A stretch of DNA of 64,000 bases from Flagellimonas_B algarum (GCF_040513375.1 NZ_JBEVTG010000002.1:372001-436000); one strand, 5' to 3'. Shown: positions 23,320 through 32,775, numbered from the stretch's first letter. A program made the numbers and translations. The notes: generated by a model from the sequence alone, not told the origin.

Positions 23320-26187
23320 GGCCGTTCGACCGGTGCCGTCCTGTATTTGATGCCTGCAGCTGGTGCCATTGGCCGAAATCAAAACGCTAGGATCTGATTT
23401 TTTGATGGATGGAAAGAGTTTAAGTGCGCCGACCTGCATGCTGATGTCATAGTGCTCTGCTTCATAACCGAACGAACCTGCCATACCGCAACAGCCGGAA
23501 GCAATGATGCTTACCTTGTAATTCTTGGGTAGGTTCAACAAGTCAAAGGTGACTTTTTGGTTCGATAAGGCCTTTTGATGGCAGTGCCCATGGATCTTGA
23601 CTGTTCGCGGCTTTTCGGTAAATCGATTCGCAGTGACGCGCCCTTCCGCTATCTCGGCTGCTAGGAATTCTTCGATCAAAAAAGAAGAAGCGGCCAAGGC
23701 TTCGACAGTTTCGGAAGCTTCGAGCAAACGCGGATATTCGTCACGGAACGAGAGTACGGCCGATGGTTCCAGCCCCACTATCGGTATCTTTTCATCCAAA
23801 ATCGGTCGGGCCTTTTCAACATTCCGCTTGGCTAAAGCCTTGGCTTGTTTCAAAAAACCTTTGGATAAATAGGTGCGTCCGCTTTCTGCATAAAAAAGGC
23901 GGACCTCATACCCCAGACCGATCAAAAGATCGATGGCATCCTTGCCGACCGTTACATCCATATAGCGGGTAAACTCATCGATATACAAGGCGACTTTAGA
24001 TTTCGTGGGACCGCCCTTACCCCTTTGTTGTTCCAAATAGGCATCAAAATCAAAACGGTGCAACTCAGGAAAACTGCGTGCTGCCGCTACCCCACTCATG
24101 CGTTTCAGCAAACTGCCCACTCCGGAACGGTAGATGCGATTCACCAGTTTCGGACTGCGAACGGCCAAGCGGTTGATTTTGGTATTGTGGGCGAACAACT
24201 TGCTCCGCCATGAATAGCCATTGGCTTCTTGGTATTGGTGTTGGAACTCTGCTTTTAGTGTCGCTACGTCGACATTGCTCGGACATTCGCTGGCGCAAGC
24301 CTTACAACTAAGACACAGATCGAAGACCGACTTCAGTTCGTCATGGTCGAATCGGTTCGTTTTTTCGGAACCGGTCAAAAACTCCCGAAGCGTATTCGCC
24401 CGACCCCGGGTGGTATGCTGTTCGCTTTTCGTGGCATGGTAACTGGGACACATGGCCCCGCCCATATCCGCCGATTTACGGCAATCGCCACTACCATTGC
24501 ATTTTTCGACGGCCTTTAAGATCCCTTCGCTATCCGAAAAATCGAGTAAGGTCTCGATCTGGGGTTCTTCGCGATCCACTTCATAACGCAAGGAGGCATC
24601 CATCGGATAGGCATCAACGATCTTGCCCGGGTTGAAAATACCATTGGGATCGAATGCCGTTTTAATTCGTTTGAGCAGGGCGTAATTCGCATCCCCGATC
24701 ATCAGGGGTATAAACTCGGCCCGCACGATGCCGTCCCCGTGCTCCCCGCTGAAACTGCCCCGGTACCTTTTAGTAAGTTTCGCCACTTCGGTGGTGATCT
24801 TTCGAAAAAGGAGCACGTCTTCGGTACGTTTTAGGTTCAATATGGGGCGAAGATGGAGTTCACCCGCCCCGGCATGGGCATAATACACGGCCTCTTGACC
24901 GAAATCGGACATGATTTTCGTGAATTCGCCGATAAAATCCTTCAGGTCTCCCAAAGCTACGGCCGTATCTTCGATGCAGGCTACCGCTTTCCGGTCTCCG
25001 ACCATATTGCCCAAAAGGCCTAGGCCCGCCTTTCGTAAGGCGATCGCCTTTTGGATGTCATCGCCATACAATACCGGATGATGGTAACTCAAGCCCGACG
25101 TCGCGATGGTTTTCAATAAAGCGGTGATTTGGGTGTCCAATTCTTTGGCGCTGGTCGCCCGGACCTCCAACATCAGCACACCAGCGGGATCCCCCTTGAC
25201 GAAAAACCGATTTTCCATTTGTTGTCGGTTGTTCTTGGTGCAATCGAGGATCACTTTGTCCATCATCTCACACATGAAGAGGTTGTGTTGCATGGTCACG
25301 GCCACATCGGACAAACAATCCTCAAGACTGTGGTAATGGGTGGCCACCATGGCAGCATGTTCAGGCGGCAAGTCGTCGAGTTGTAGTGTGATCTCCGTGG
25401 TGAAGGCCAAGGTGCCTTCACTGCCACTCAAAAGGTGTGAAAAATTGAAAGGGGCACCTTTTTCTGTAAAAACAGCGCTTTCGAGCATGCCATCAATGGC
25501 GTAGCCCGTATTTCTTCTATGGATCTCAGGTTTGGGGAATTCCGTCCGAATCGATTCTTGGATCTGGGCATCCGACAGTTCTTTTTGGATCGTTTGGTAC
25601 AATCGCCCTTCAAAATCGTTCTGGGTCAGCTTTTTCGCGAATCGTTCTGGGGTTACTTCTTCGAAAACCACTTCGCTGCCGTCGGCAAGTACGGTGCGCA
25701 TGGCCACGACCTTGTCGCGGGTTACCCCGTATTGGATTGAAGTGGTGCCCGAGGAGTTGTTACCGACCATTCCCCCGATCATACAACGGTTCGAAGTCGA
25801 GGTGTTGGGTCCGAAAAAAAGACCGAATGGTTTTAAATACCGATTGAGCTCATCACGCACCACCCCAGGTTCGACGACGATCTGCTTGGTTTTCTCGTTT
25901 ATCGGTCCGATTTTAGTAAAATACCTAGAGGTATCCACCACGATGCCCTCACCGACACATTGACCGGCCAAGGAGGTACCTGCCGTACGGGGAATCAAAC
26001 CTACTTTATTTTCATTGGCGAAATGCACCAATTTTTTAAGATCTTCGGCATGTTTAGGGAAGCAAACCGCGGCGGGAATCTTGCGATACACCGAGGCGTC
26101 GGTAGCATAAAGGGCCTTGCTAAGTGCATCGGTCTGTAGTTCACCTTCCAAGGCCTGGGATAGCTTTTCTAAAACATTTTTATCCAA
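23278..26187 (-). CDS. FAD/Fe-S D-2-hydroxyacid dehydrogenase (YdiJ-like)
   Basis: A 969-residue flavoprotein if translation starts at the TTG of LDKNVLEKLSQ. The only longer start (26271) lies upstream of the likely promoter, and there is no internal ATG before conserved sequence. Domains in order: FAD-binding type 4 (RTAGTSLAGQ, IGGMVGNNSSG), FAD-oxidase C-terminal domain (YYAHAGAGELHLRP, FSGEHGDGI), ferredoxin-like cluster motifs (CLSCKACASECPSNVDV), and a CCG-type cysteine-rich domain (HGHCHQKA, ASGCCGMAGSFGYE). The layout and length match YdiJ-type D-2-hydroxyglutarate or D-lactate dehydrogenases that feed electrons to the respiratory chain. It overlaps the phosphoesterase gene at its 3' end. 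Confidence 0.9.
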   Translation of the reverse strand: MDKNVLEKLSQALEGELQTDALSKALYATDASVYRKIPAAVCFPKHAEDLKKLVHFANENKVGLIPRTAGTSLAGQCVGEGIVVDTSRYFTKIGPINEKTKQIVVEPGVVRDELNRYLKPFGLFFGPNTSTSNRCMIGGMVGNNSSGTTSIQYGVTRDKVVAMRTVLADGSEVVFEEVTPERFAKKLTQNDFEGRLYQTIQKELSDAQIQESIRTEFPKPEIHRRNTGYAIDGMLESAVFTEKGAPFNFSHLLSGSEGTLAFTTEITLQLDDLPPEHAAMVATHYHSLEDCLSDVAVTMQHNLFMCEMMDKVILDCTKNNRQQMENRFFVKGDPAGVLMLEVRATSAKELDTQITALLKTIATSGLSYHHPVLYGDDIQKAIALRKAGLGLLGNMVGDRKAVACIEDTAVALGDLKDFIGEFTKIMSDFGQEAVYYAHAGAGELHLRPILNLKRTEDVLLFRKITTEVAKLTKRYRGSFSGEHGDGIVRAEFIPLMIGDANYALLKRIKTAFDPNGIFNPGKIVDAYPMDASLRYEVDREEPQIETLLDFSDSEGILKAVEKCNGSGDCRKSADMGGAMCPSYHATKSEQHTTRGRANTLREFLTGSEKTNRFDHDELKSVFDLCLSCKACASECPSNVDVATLKAEFQHQYQEANGYSWRSKLFAHNTKINRLAVRSPKLVNRIYRSGVGSLLKRMSGVAAARSFPELHRFDFDAYLEQQRGKGGPTKSKVALYIDEFTRYMDVTVGKDAIDLLIGLGYEVRLFYAESGRTYLSKGFLKQAKALAKRNVEKARPILDEKIPIVGLEPSAVLSFRDEYPRLLEASETVEALAASSFLIEEFLAAEIAEGRVTANRFTEKPRTVKIHGHCHQKALSNQKVTFDLLNLPKNYKVSIIASGCCGMAGSFGYEAEHYDISMQVGALKLFPSIKKSDPSVLISANGTSCRHQIQDGTGRTALHPVSILREALLV

Positions 26188-26237
26188 TTTGGAACAATTT
26201 TTGGATGACAAACGAAGTTTATATCGCAATAGCGTTA

Positions 26238-26271
26238 CAAAGCTATTCTTAATTTTGAACTTAAAGAGCAA
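26238..26271 (-). promoter_or_regulatory. promoter of the D-2-hydroxyacid dehydrogenase gene
   Basis: On the minus strand TTG (26271-26269) is followed after 23 bases by TAGCTTTG (26245-26238), a full TAnnTTTG match within the accepted 17-23 spacing. It predicts a start site near 26234 and supports the TTG initiation codon at 26187. Confidence 0.6.
26250..26257 (+). promoter_or_regulatory. -7 element of the small barrel gene
   Basis: TAATTTTG matches TAnnTTTG and ends 17 bases before the ATG at 26275. It overlaps the divergent dehydrogenase promoter. No good TTG at -33. Confidence 0.5.
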
Positions 26272-26274
26272 CTT

Positions 26275-26769
26275 ATGAAGATTACCACATTATTTACCGT
26301 ACTATTCGTTTTTGCAACAGCGAGCCTTAGTGCACAAAGTATCGCCGACCATAGTTTAGGGCTGCGTTTGGGTGATAGCGACGGATTCGGTGCCGAGATT
26401 TCGTATCAAAAATCCATCGGCCGCTACAACCGGGCGGAAATCAACTTGGGATGGCGCGACAGCCGTGAGTTCGATGCCTTCAAATTGGCAGGGGTCTACC
26501 AATGGGTTCACCAACTCGATGGCAATTTCAACTGGTACTACGGTGTCGGTGGAGGTCTCGGAAGTTCGGACTTCGAACCGGTACCCGACCGCAACCGCGA
26601 TGACGGTTTCTTTCTTTTCGCCGCTGGGAATCTCGGTATCGAGTACGATTTCGACATTCCGCTTTTGTTATCCTTGGACTTTCGGCCCGAAATCGGGATC
26701 ATCGGTTTCGATGAATTCGATAACGACTTTCTGTTTGACATCGCCTTGGGTATCCGCTATCAATTTTGA
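26275..26769 (+). CDS. small outer-membrane beta-barrel protein
   Basis: A 164-residue protein with a signal peptide (MKITTLFTVLFVFATASLSAQ) and a mature part of amphipathic beta strands (HSLGLRLGDSDGFGAEISYQ, NWYYGVGGGLGS, FLFAAGNLGIEYDF), ending in YQF. This fits an eight-stranded barrel of the OmpW/outer membrane protein beta-barrel type. It has its own -7 promoter element and a strong terminator, so it is monocistronic. No specific role is evident. Confidence 0.85.
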   Translation: MKITTLFTVLFVFATASLSAQSIADHSLGLRLGDSDGFGAEISYQKSIGRYNRAEINLGWRDSREFDAFKLAGVYQWVHQLDGNFNWYYGVGGGLGSSDFEPVPDRNRDDGFFLFAAGNLGIEYDFDIPLLLSLDFRPEIGIIGFDEFDNDFLFDIALGIRYQF

Positions 26770-26788
26770 TATGAGAACTGACAAACTA

Positions 26789-26820
26789 AAAAGTGCTTCC
26801 GAACGAAGCACTTTTTTTTT
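26789..26820 (+). terminator. intrinsic terminator
   Basis: GTGCTTC (26793-26799) and GAAGCAC (26805-26811) form a perfect 7-bp stem with a CGAAC loop, extended by A-T pairs and followed by nine Ts. It ends the small barrel gene, and its T-tract runs into the next promoter. Confidence 0.9.
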
Positions 26821-26846
26821 GCCCCCATCTAGAATCCATACCTTTG
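26818..26846 (+). promoter_or_regulatory. promoter of the TlpA-like lipoprotein gene
   Basis: TTTG (26818-26821) and TACCTTTG (26839-26846) are separated by 17 bases, a full Bacteroidota-type promoter (TTG-N17-TAnnTTTG). It lies 15 bases before the ATG at 26862. The -33 element is built from the end of the preceding terminator. Confidence 0.7.
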
Positions 26847-26861
26847 GGGAAAATCAAGGAT

Positions 26862-27974
26862 ATGAAAAAGTATTGGGCCATAGCCGGACTATTGGCCATC
26901 GCAATAACGGCATGTACCTCCGAAAAGGAAGGGTTCGTAGTCAATGGGACCATCAGTGGGGAAGTGGAAGACAGCACCCAGGTGTTCTTAAAGGCCACCG
27001 ATTCGATGAATCGGGTCATCGATATCGATACGACCACCCTAGTTGGCGGCACCTTCTCTTTTGAAGGGGTCAGCGACCTTCCGAGATTACATTACCTCTT
27101 CGTCGACGGACTACGCGGCAATGTGCCCTTTATCACCGAAAACGGCACGATAACCATTTCGGCCCAAAAAGACAGCCTCCCCTACTCCGAGGTAAAAGGA
27201 ACTCCCCAGAACAAACTGTTCATGGGCTATCTGAAAGAAATCCGCCGCTATGGCGAAATGGTACAATCCCTCAGACAAGACCTCAACAAGGCGCAATTGG
27301 ATCGTGACACGATCGCCCTGGGATCCCTGCGGGAAGAATACTTCGAAATCCAAGAAGAAGCCAAGAATTACAACAACAGCTATATCAAAGAGCACCCTGA
27401 AGCCTTGATTTCGGCCTTGTTGCTGGATCAGGGGGTCGCCCAAAAGACCATCCCCGTGGCAGAGGCCACCGAATTGTACGAAGCCTTGACCGATGAGATC
27501 AAAGCGACCCGCCCTGGAAAACGGGTCAAACAATTATTGGAAAAGGAAAAAGCTACGGCCATTGGATCTCCAGCCCCTGATTTTTCCGGACCCACCCCGG
27601 ATGGGAAGGAGTTGGCCCTGAACCAAGTAAAGGGAAAGCTGACCTTGATCGATTTTTGGGCCGCTTGGTGCAAACCCTGTCGTATGGAAAACCCGAACAT
27701 CGTTTCGGTCTATGAAAAGTACAAAGACAAAGGGTTCAACGTTATCGGGGTTTCCTTAGATCGAAAAGCCGAAGATTGGCTGCAAGCCATCGAAGTGGAC
27801 GGTTTGGCGTGGAACCATGTCAGCCACCTCCAGTACTTTCAAGGGCCGATTGCCGAGAAATACGGCATCAATGCGATCCCGGCCGCTTTTTTATTGGACG
27901 AAAACGGCGTCATCGTCGCCAAGAACCTGCGTGGCCCTGCCTTAGAACAGAAGGTCGCCGAGTTGTTGAACTAA
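26862..27974 (+). CDS. TlpA/ResA-like thioredoxin lipoprotein with DUF4369 domain
   Basis: A 370-residue lipoprotein (MKKYWAIAGLLAIAITAC lipobox). The N-terminal domain (about 25-120, FVVNGTISGEVEDSTQVFL) is DUF4369-like, followed by a helical linker and a C-terminal thioredoxin fold with active site AAWCKPCRMENP (cysteines about 269 and 272) and the cis-Pro region NAIPAAFLLDENG. Such proteins act in the periplasm as reductants or isomerases for disulfides, often in cytochrome c maturation or stress response. The start is fixed by the promoter immediately upstream; earlier in-frame codons lie within the terminator. Confidence 0.93.
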   Translation: MKKYWAIAGLLAIAITACTSEKEGFVVNGTISGEVEDSTQVFLKATDSMNRVIDIDTTTLVGGTFSFEGVSDLPRLHYLFVDGLRGNVPFITENGTITISAQKDSLPYSEVKGTPQNKLFMGYLKEIRRYGEMVQSLRQDLNKAQLDRDTIALGSLREEYFEIQEEAKNYNNSYIKEHPEALISALLLDQGVAQKTIPVAEATELYEALTDEIKATRPGKRVKQLLEKEKATAIGSPAPDFSGPTPDGKELALNQVKGKLTLIDFWAAWCKPCRMENPNIVSVYEKYKDKGFNVIGVSLDRKAEDWLQAIEVDGLAWNHVSHLQYFQGPIAEKYGINAIPAAFLLDENGVIVAKNLRGPALEQKVAELLN

Positions 27975-28011
27975 AAAAGCCCCCTTACGGAGGCTTTGGT
28001 TCTTTTGTTTT
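27975..28011 (+). terminator. putative intrinsic terminator
   Basis: AAAGCC (27976-27981) pairs with GGCTTT (27992-27997), with two more C-G pairs inside one mismatch and a TTAC loop, followed by GGTTCTTTTGTTTT. The U-tract is interrupted. It lies between convergent genes and could act for both. Confidence 0.65.
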
Positions 28012-28020
28012 AAGGCTTCG

Positions 28021-29655
28021 TTAAAACTTATCCTGAATATCATCGAAGGTTCCGGTTACATTGGCCGTTGGGGCGATAATCACATCCCCAAAAATATTGA
28101 CAGTCGCGTTATCGCCTAAGAAGGATAGCGTGGCATTGTCTTCCAAAATCAAATCCCCATACACGGTGAGGTTTCCGTCAATGCGCATGGTTCCGTTTTC
28201 TGCAACGGTCACATCCCTTCTTCGGTTGTTACGCCCATTGATCAGGGTGCCGCGCATTTCGAACACCGCGTCCTCTTCGACATCGATACCGTTTCGGACC
28301 GTCCATGTTCCGCACAACAACAATTCCCCCTGTACTTGAATGGAATTGAATCGTTTCGAACCGCTGTATTCTTGGGTCTCTCCCGTTCCTACGAATAATT
28401 TGGAACTGCCGCTGTATTCAGGGGCATCGGAACAGGCCGCTTCCAAACTGTTCGAGGGTTTGTTCATTTTGATAATCTGTAATCCTTCGCGTCCCGAGGC
28501 GGCGAAAATATAATCTCCCTTTGAAGCAACATAGTTGATCGAACCGTTGAGTTCAATGATCCCGACCACATCAAAACTGCCATTTTCCTCAGAGATACAA
28601 AGTCCGGCCCCACCATTGGCCATCAATAGCGCCCCTTCGTTCAAGGCGGTGGCGTTGGTAACGATGTCGGATTCGGCCGTATCTTCAGGGTTGATGACGA
28701 TCGGTACGTTCTCCAACAAGGTGCCCGAGCTCAAATCATAGATTCCGGCCCCGTTACTTCCTTCGGCCACTACGACCTTATCATCGGAAATGGCCAGGGT
28801 TCGTTTATCCGCAATCCTAAAATCGGCACTGATCGGAATTTGACTGGTCTCCATCAGGGATCCATCCAATAAACGGACACCTAAACTGGCATCCAGCACC
28901 GCGATTTGACCATTATGAACAGCAACGGAACGTAAATCGGTAAATGGAGCCTCTTGAATGATTTCCAATTCATTCCGATCGTATTCGGTGATATATCCAT
29001 CTTTACCGCTGGTGACCAAAATTCCGGAGGTGGTCGCCTTCACATCATTGGCCACGAATCCTTGTTGGAACCCAAGCGAATAACCGGCATTCAGACTGAA
29101 GCGGCCGTTATCGACGCGTAGCTTGATGATAAAGGAATTGCCCGTTGCGATCACCGATTGTTCCGAATCAACGCCTCCTACGGCATACACATAGTTGCTC
29201 TCATACATGATGGAACTCAAGTCGGCATTCGTAAAATACAAACGTGAAGTTACCCGTGGACTGTTGGGATCGCCTACGTAGATGATATCGATGGCCCCGG
29301 CGTATTGCTCATTGACCGTATTGTAAGATACATACGCATAGTCGCCGACCAAATCGACATGGGTGGCCGTCAGGTTGTTCGCGCCACTAAAAGAAGGTGG
29401 CGATACTCTGGCGACCAAAGTCAATGGATAGTCGCCAGCTTGTTCGTCCAAAAAACGGGACTGTTGTCCACCGTCTTCCTGCTCGTCATAAATATCAAGT
29501 ACACCGCTTTCGGCATAGCTGATGCTCGAGGTCAATACCGTTTCGTTGGTCTCCAAAGACAGGTTATCATCCTGGTCTTCAAAGACGGTCGTGGTATCGG
29601 AACAAGCTTGAAATAAAAAGGTAAAAAGTAGGCTTAGAAGTAATACTCTTCTCAT
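28021..29655 (-). CDS. lipoprotein with LVIVD-like beta-propeller
   Basis: A 544-residue lipoprotein. The start at MRRVLLLSLLFTF is chosen because the lipobox LFQAC follows directly. After an acidic linker come repeated blades of the type seen in LVIVD propeller proteins (THVDLVGDYAYVSY, IIYVGDPNSPRV, LRSVAVHNGQIAVLD, YDLSSGTLLENV, NYVASKGDYIFAASGREGLQII). The C-terminal roughly 130 residues form a right-handed beta-helix-like repeat (MRIDGNLTVYGDLILEDNATLSFLGDNATVNIFGDV). It is surface or periplasmic; ligand unknown. Confidence 0.85.
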   Translation of the reverse strand: MRRVLLLSLLFTFLFQACSDTTTVFEDQDDNLSLETNETVLTSSISYAESGVLDIYDEQEDGGQQSRFLDEQAGDYPLTLVARVSPPSFSGANNLTATHVDLVGDYAYVSYNTVNEQYAGAIDIIYVGDPNSPRVTSRLYFTNADLSSIMYESNYVYAVGGVDSEQSVIATGNSFIIKLRVDNGRFSLNAGYSLGFQQGFVANDVKATTSGILVTSGKDGYITEYDRNELEIIQEAPFTDLRSVAVHNGQIAVLDASLGVRLLDGSLMETSQIPISADFRIADKRTLAISDDKVVVAEGSNGAGIYDLSSGTLLENVPIVINPEDTAESDIVTNATALNEGALLMANGGAGLCISEENGSFDVVGIIELNGSINYVASKGDYIFAASGREGLQIIKMNKPSNSLEAACSDAPEYSGSSKLFVGTGETQEYSGSKRFNSIQVQGELLLCGTWTVRNGIDVEEDAVFEMRGTLINGRNNRRRDVTVAENGTMRIDGNLTVYGDLILEDNATLSFLGDNATVNIFGDVIIAPTANVTGTFDDIQDKF

Positions 29656-29781
29656 AATGGGGGTGATTGGTGTAAAAAACAAACGGGAAGCCCCAACGGA
29701 TGGTACGTAAGACCCTATTTTTTCGATGAAGTGCACGAAAACGTTAGAAAATCAGGGGAATTGTAAGTTATATCTTACTAA

Positions 29782-30426
29782 TTAAGATAGTTTGCCCGTT
29801 TTTTCAAGGACGAACAAAATCACGATAGGCACCGCCAATAGGAAGACCATCAGGGTATCGGTCGCCAAAAGACTTGGTCGGAACAGCAAGGTGGTGACAT
29901 AGCCCCCAATGGCCCCACCGAAATGGGCCGTATGACCGATATTGCCCAGGCGGCTTTTCATGCCATAAATAGAATAAAGCAAATACCCAATACCCAATAC
30001 ATAGGCCGGTAAGGGTATCGGAATGAACATGAGGGCCAATCTCATATCGGGTTGTAATAGGATCGCGGCATACAATACCCCGGTGACCGCACCACTGGCC
30101 CCCACCGCACTATAAAACGGCTCTTCTTTATGAAAAAACAGCGCCAATAAGCTGCCCGCAACCAAACTGATGAAATACAAGATGACGAAATTGGTGCTGC
30201 CCAACCAGCTGATCACCACATCAGCGAAAAAATACAGCGTGAACATGTTGAAAAACAAATGGGCGAAATCAACATGGAGGAAGCCGGAGGTCAACAGCCT
30301 TTCACGCTGCCCGGCCTGGATGCCGCCGATACTGAACTTATACCGTTCAAAGAATGACGAATCGCTGAAACCCCGTAAGGAAACCAAAACATTGGCCGCC
30401 ATGATCGCAATCGTAACCGCATGCAT
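29782..30426 (-). CDS. rhomboid-family intramembrane serine protease
   Basis: A 214-residue six- to seven-helix protein. The catalytic serine motif GASGAVTG is present, with the partner histidine in HTAHFGGAIGG and the HLFFNMFTLYFF helix that carries the conserved His and Asn. I start at MHAVTIAIMAANV; a Met five codons earlier is also possible. Rhomboids cleave single-pass membrane proteins inside the inner membrane; in Flavobacteria the substrates are not known. It is divergent from the LpxL-like gene. Confidence 0.93.
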   Translation of the reverse strand: MHAVTIAIMAANVLVSLRGFSDSSFFERYKFSIGGIQAGQRERLLTSGFLHVDFAHLFFNMFTLYFFADVVISWLGSTNFVILYFISLVAGSLLALFFHKEEPFYSAVGASGAVTGVLYAAILLQPDMRLALMFIPIPLPAYVLGIGYLLYSIYGMKSRLGNIGHTAHFGGAIGGYVTTLLFRPSLLATDTLMVFLLAVPIVILFVLEKTGKLS

Positions 30427-30464
30427 ATTGTACATAACCAAGGGGGTTTGGCATCAAATATAGC

Positions 30465-30472
30465 TATATTTG
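30465..30472 (+). promoter_or_regulatory. -7 element of the LpxL-like gene
   Basis: TATATTTG is a full TAnnTTTG match, 17 bases before the ATG at 30490. The upstream TTTG (30447-30450) is 14 bases away, slightly short. Confidence 0.5.
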
Positions 30473-30489
30473 TCCATACGTTTTTTCGG

Positions 30490-31386
30490 ATGCAATTGCT
30501 TGTATTTCTTGTGGCCTATCCGCTATTGTGGCTCATTTCAAGGCTACCTTTCAGACTACTTTATGGATTATCGGACGGTATGTACCTCTTGGTCTATTAC
30601 TGCTTTGGTTACCGCAAAAAAGTGGTGCGTTCGAATCTGGAATTGGTGTTCCCTGACAAACCCAAAACAGAGATCGATCGCATACAAAAGCGCTTCTATG
30701 CCCATATGATCGATATGTTCATGGAAATGATCAAAACCATGGGACTTTCCAATGCCGCGTTACATAAACGCTTTGTTTTCGAAAACGTGGAAGTCTTGCA
30801 TCAACTTGAAGCGCAAGGAAAGAGCATCATGCTGATGTTTCCGCATTACGCCAGTTGGGAATGGGCCATATCGCTTGACGCCCATATCGCTTCCAAAGGG
30901 TACGGTATCTATCAACCCATTAAAAACAAGTATTTCGATCAACTGATCCGCGATATCCGAAGCAAATTCGGTACGACCCTGATTACCACGAAAGTCACCA
31001 AAGATACCGTCAAGAAAAACCGACAGGATGGGCAATTAAGCATGTACGGCATCTTGAGCGATCAATCGCCTATGTTAAAAAAAGCGGTGCACTGGTGCGA
31101 CTTTATGGGGATTACCGTTCCGGTACACACTGGAGCGGAAGGCCTTTGCAAGACCTTGGACCTTCCGGCCGTTTACTTAAAGGTCACCAAGCTGAAACGG
31201 GGCTATTACGAAGGTACCTTCAAAGTGTTGGCCGACTCCCCAAAGGATATCCCGAATTTTGGAATTACGGAAGCATTTTTACGGGAAGTCGAACATTCGA
31301 TCCGTGAAGCCCCTGAATATTATTTTTGGACCCATAAACGATGGAAGCATCGCGATAAAGTTCCGACCAAGCACTTAAATCCTTAA
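30490..31386 (+). CDS. LpxL/HtrB-like Kdo2-lipid A or lysophospholipid acyltransferase
   Basis: A 298-residue protein with an N-terminal membrane anchor (MQLLVFLVAYPLLWLISRLPF) and the acyltransferase motif HYASWEW (His-x4-Glu), followed by IYQPIKNKYFD and ILSDQSPM, as in the LpxL/LpxM family. These enzymes add secondary acyl chains to lipid A at the inner membrane using acyl-ACP. Bacteroidota carry several paralogues, so the exact acceptor is not certain. The start is set by the -7 element upstream. The downstream hydrolase lipoprotein gene begins after 10 bases. Confidence 0.9.
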   Translation: MQLLVFLVAYPLLWLISRLPFRLLYGLSDGMYLLVYYCFGYRKKVVRSNLELVFPDKPKTEIDRIQKRFYAHMIDMFMEMIKTMGLSNAALHKRFVFENVEVLHQLEAQGKSIMLMFPHYASWEWAISLDAHIASKGYGIYQPIKNKYFDQLIRDIRSKFGTTLITTKVTKDTVKKNRQDGQLSMYGILSDQSPMLKKAVHWCDFMGITVPVHTGAEGLCKTLDLPAVYLKVTKLKRGYYEGTFKVLADSPKDIPNFGITEAFLREVEHSIREAPEYYFWTHKRWKHRDKVPTKHLNP

Positions 31387-31396
31387 TCCGACAGCC

Positions 31397-32254
31397 TTGA
31401 AACGATTCCTTAAAAAACGGTATCTCATTGGGTTCTTACTCCTAGGGTACCTGCTTTTTGTCAACTCTTGTATGACCATGCGCACCTCCAAAAAGAAAAC
31501 CAAAGCCTATTTCGATAGTAAAAACCTTGGGTATGTGGACCGCACCGAAACCATAAACGATAGGGACATCCATTATATCCAAACCGGCAACCCCAATGCC
31601 CCTACCCTGGTCTTCGTACACGGATCACCCGGCAGCTGGGATGCGTACAAGGCCTATTTAAGTGACACTACCCTGATGCGTTCGTACCGGATCATCGCTC
31701 CGGACCGACCGGGATTCGGATACAGCGATTTTCGTTCCAGCGTGGCCTTGGGCCCACAGGCCGAACTTTTGAATACCTTATTGAAACAATTGGACAACGG
31801 CCAGCCCTACACCCTGATCGGGCATTCGTATGGTGGCCCTTTGGTCGTGAAAATGGCCCTAGAGGCCCCGGAATTGATCCAAAACCTGGTCATCTTGGCC
31901 GGTGCTCTTGATCCCGATGCGGAGAAACCCGAAAAATGGCGCAAACCGTTGACCTGGGTACCCTTAAAGTATTTGGTACCCGGATCCCTCAAACCCTCCA
32001 ACGATGAGCTTTGGATGTTGAAAGAGGATTTGAAAACGATGAAACCACTTTTAGGAGGGTTGCGGCAACGGGTGTTGATCATCCATGGAACCAACGACAA
32101 ACTGGTACCGTATCGCAATGTGGCCTTTATGGAAGCTGCATTTACCAACGTGGCCGAATTGAAGACCATTACCCTGGAGAACGAGCGGCACTTCATTGTG
32201 TGGGACCGTGAACCCTTGATCAAAGATGCTATCCGGGATTGGACGACTGAATAG
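31397..32254 (+). CDS. alpha/beta hydrolase lipoprotein
   Basis: A 285-residue protein starting with TTG (no ATG precedes the signal). A hydrophobic segment ends in FVNSC, a lipobox-like site. The alpha/beta-hydrolase fold is clear: oxyanion FVHGSPGSWDA, nucleophile elbow GHSYGG, acid in HGTNDKLV and the catalytic His in ERHFIVW. The substrate cannot be told from sequence. It lies 10 bases after the acyltransferase gene and is probably co-transcribed with it. Confidence 0.9.
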   Translation: MKRFLKKRYLIGFLLLGYLLFVNSCMTMRTSKKKTKAYFDSKNLGYVDRTETINDRDIHYIQTGNPNAPTLVFVHGSPGSWDAYKAYLSDTTLMRSYRIIAPDRPGFGYSDFRSSVALGPQAELLNTLLKQLDNGQPYTLIGHSYGGPLVVKMALEAPELIQNLVILAGALDPDAEKPEKWRKPLTWVPLKYLVPGSLKPSNDELWMLKEDLKTMKPLLGGLRQRVLIIHGTNDKLVPYRNVAFMEAAFTNVAELKTITLENERHFIVWDREPLIKDAIRDWTTE

Positions 32255-32276
32255 TTTGGGATACTTTTACGTTGCC

Positions 32277-32765
32277 ATGCGCATCCTATTCAGAAAATTT
32301 ACAGCCAAACCGAGTACCCTAAGCTGCATCAGGGTTGATGGCAGTATGACTTGGACGCCCCTTCACCCCGGTACCGAGGGTCACGATCTGGCGCATTTCG
32401 CCGTAGAGAAGGTAATGGGTTTTCAAAAGGCGTTCTATGGCCTGTTATCGGAGGGGTTTGAGATCCAAGACTTTGAATTGCCCAAAGAAAAGCGACCGAA
32501 GGCACTTTGGCCCAAGAACCTATCCCAAGAAGCCCTGGTGACCGAACATCTGGTCAACCTTTTGACCATTTCCTCCTTAGACACCCAAGGGGACTTCGAT
32601 TTGTTGGCCACGCTAGTACCCATTTTAGATTCCAATGCTTTGGAACTGCCCACAGGCTTGGACCACAGGCAATGTTCTGAAATCCAAAGGGAGTTTAGCG
32701 TGTTATGGGGTCAATGGGTCGCCCTGCAGCCGGGAGCTACACTGGAGCTCCATTTTCCTGAATAA
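32277..32765 (+). CDS. conserved hypothetical protein
   Basis: A 162-residue soluble protein starting at MRILFRKFTAKPS; the longer start at 32226 would overlap the hydrolase gene. A conserved-looking stretch reads HPGTEGHDLAHFAVEKVMGF, with His and Asp that could bind a metal, and the chain is acidic at the end. I do not recognise a family. It is probably the third gene of the acyltransferase-hydrolase operon and is convergent with the response regulator gene. Confidence 0.7.
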   Translation: MRILFRKFTAKPSTLSCIRVDGSMTWTPLHPGTEGHDLAHFAVEKVMGFQKAFYGLLSEGFEIQDFELPKEKRPKALWPKNLSQEALVTEHLVNLLTISSLDTQGDFDLLATLVPILDSNALELPTGLDHRQCSEIQREFSVLWGQWVALQPGATLELHFPE

Positions 32766-32775
32766 CAACCTGGAC

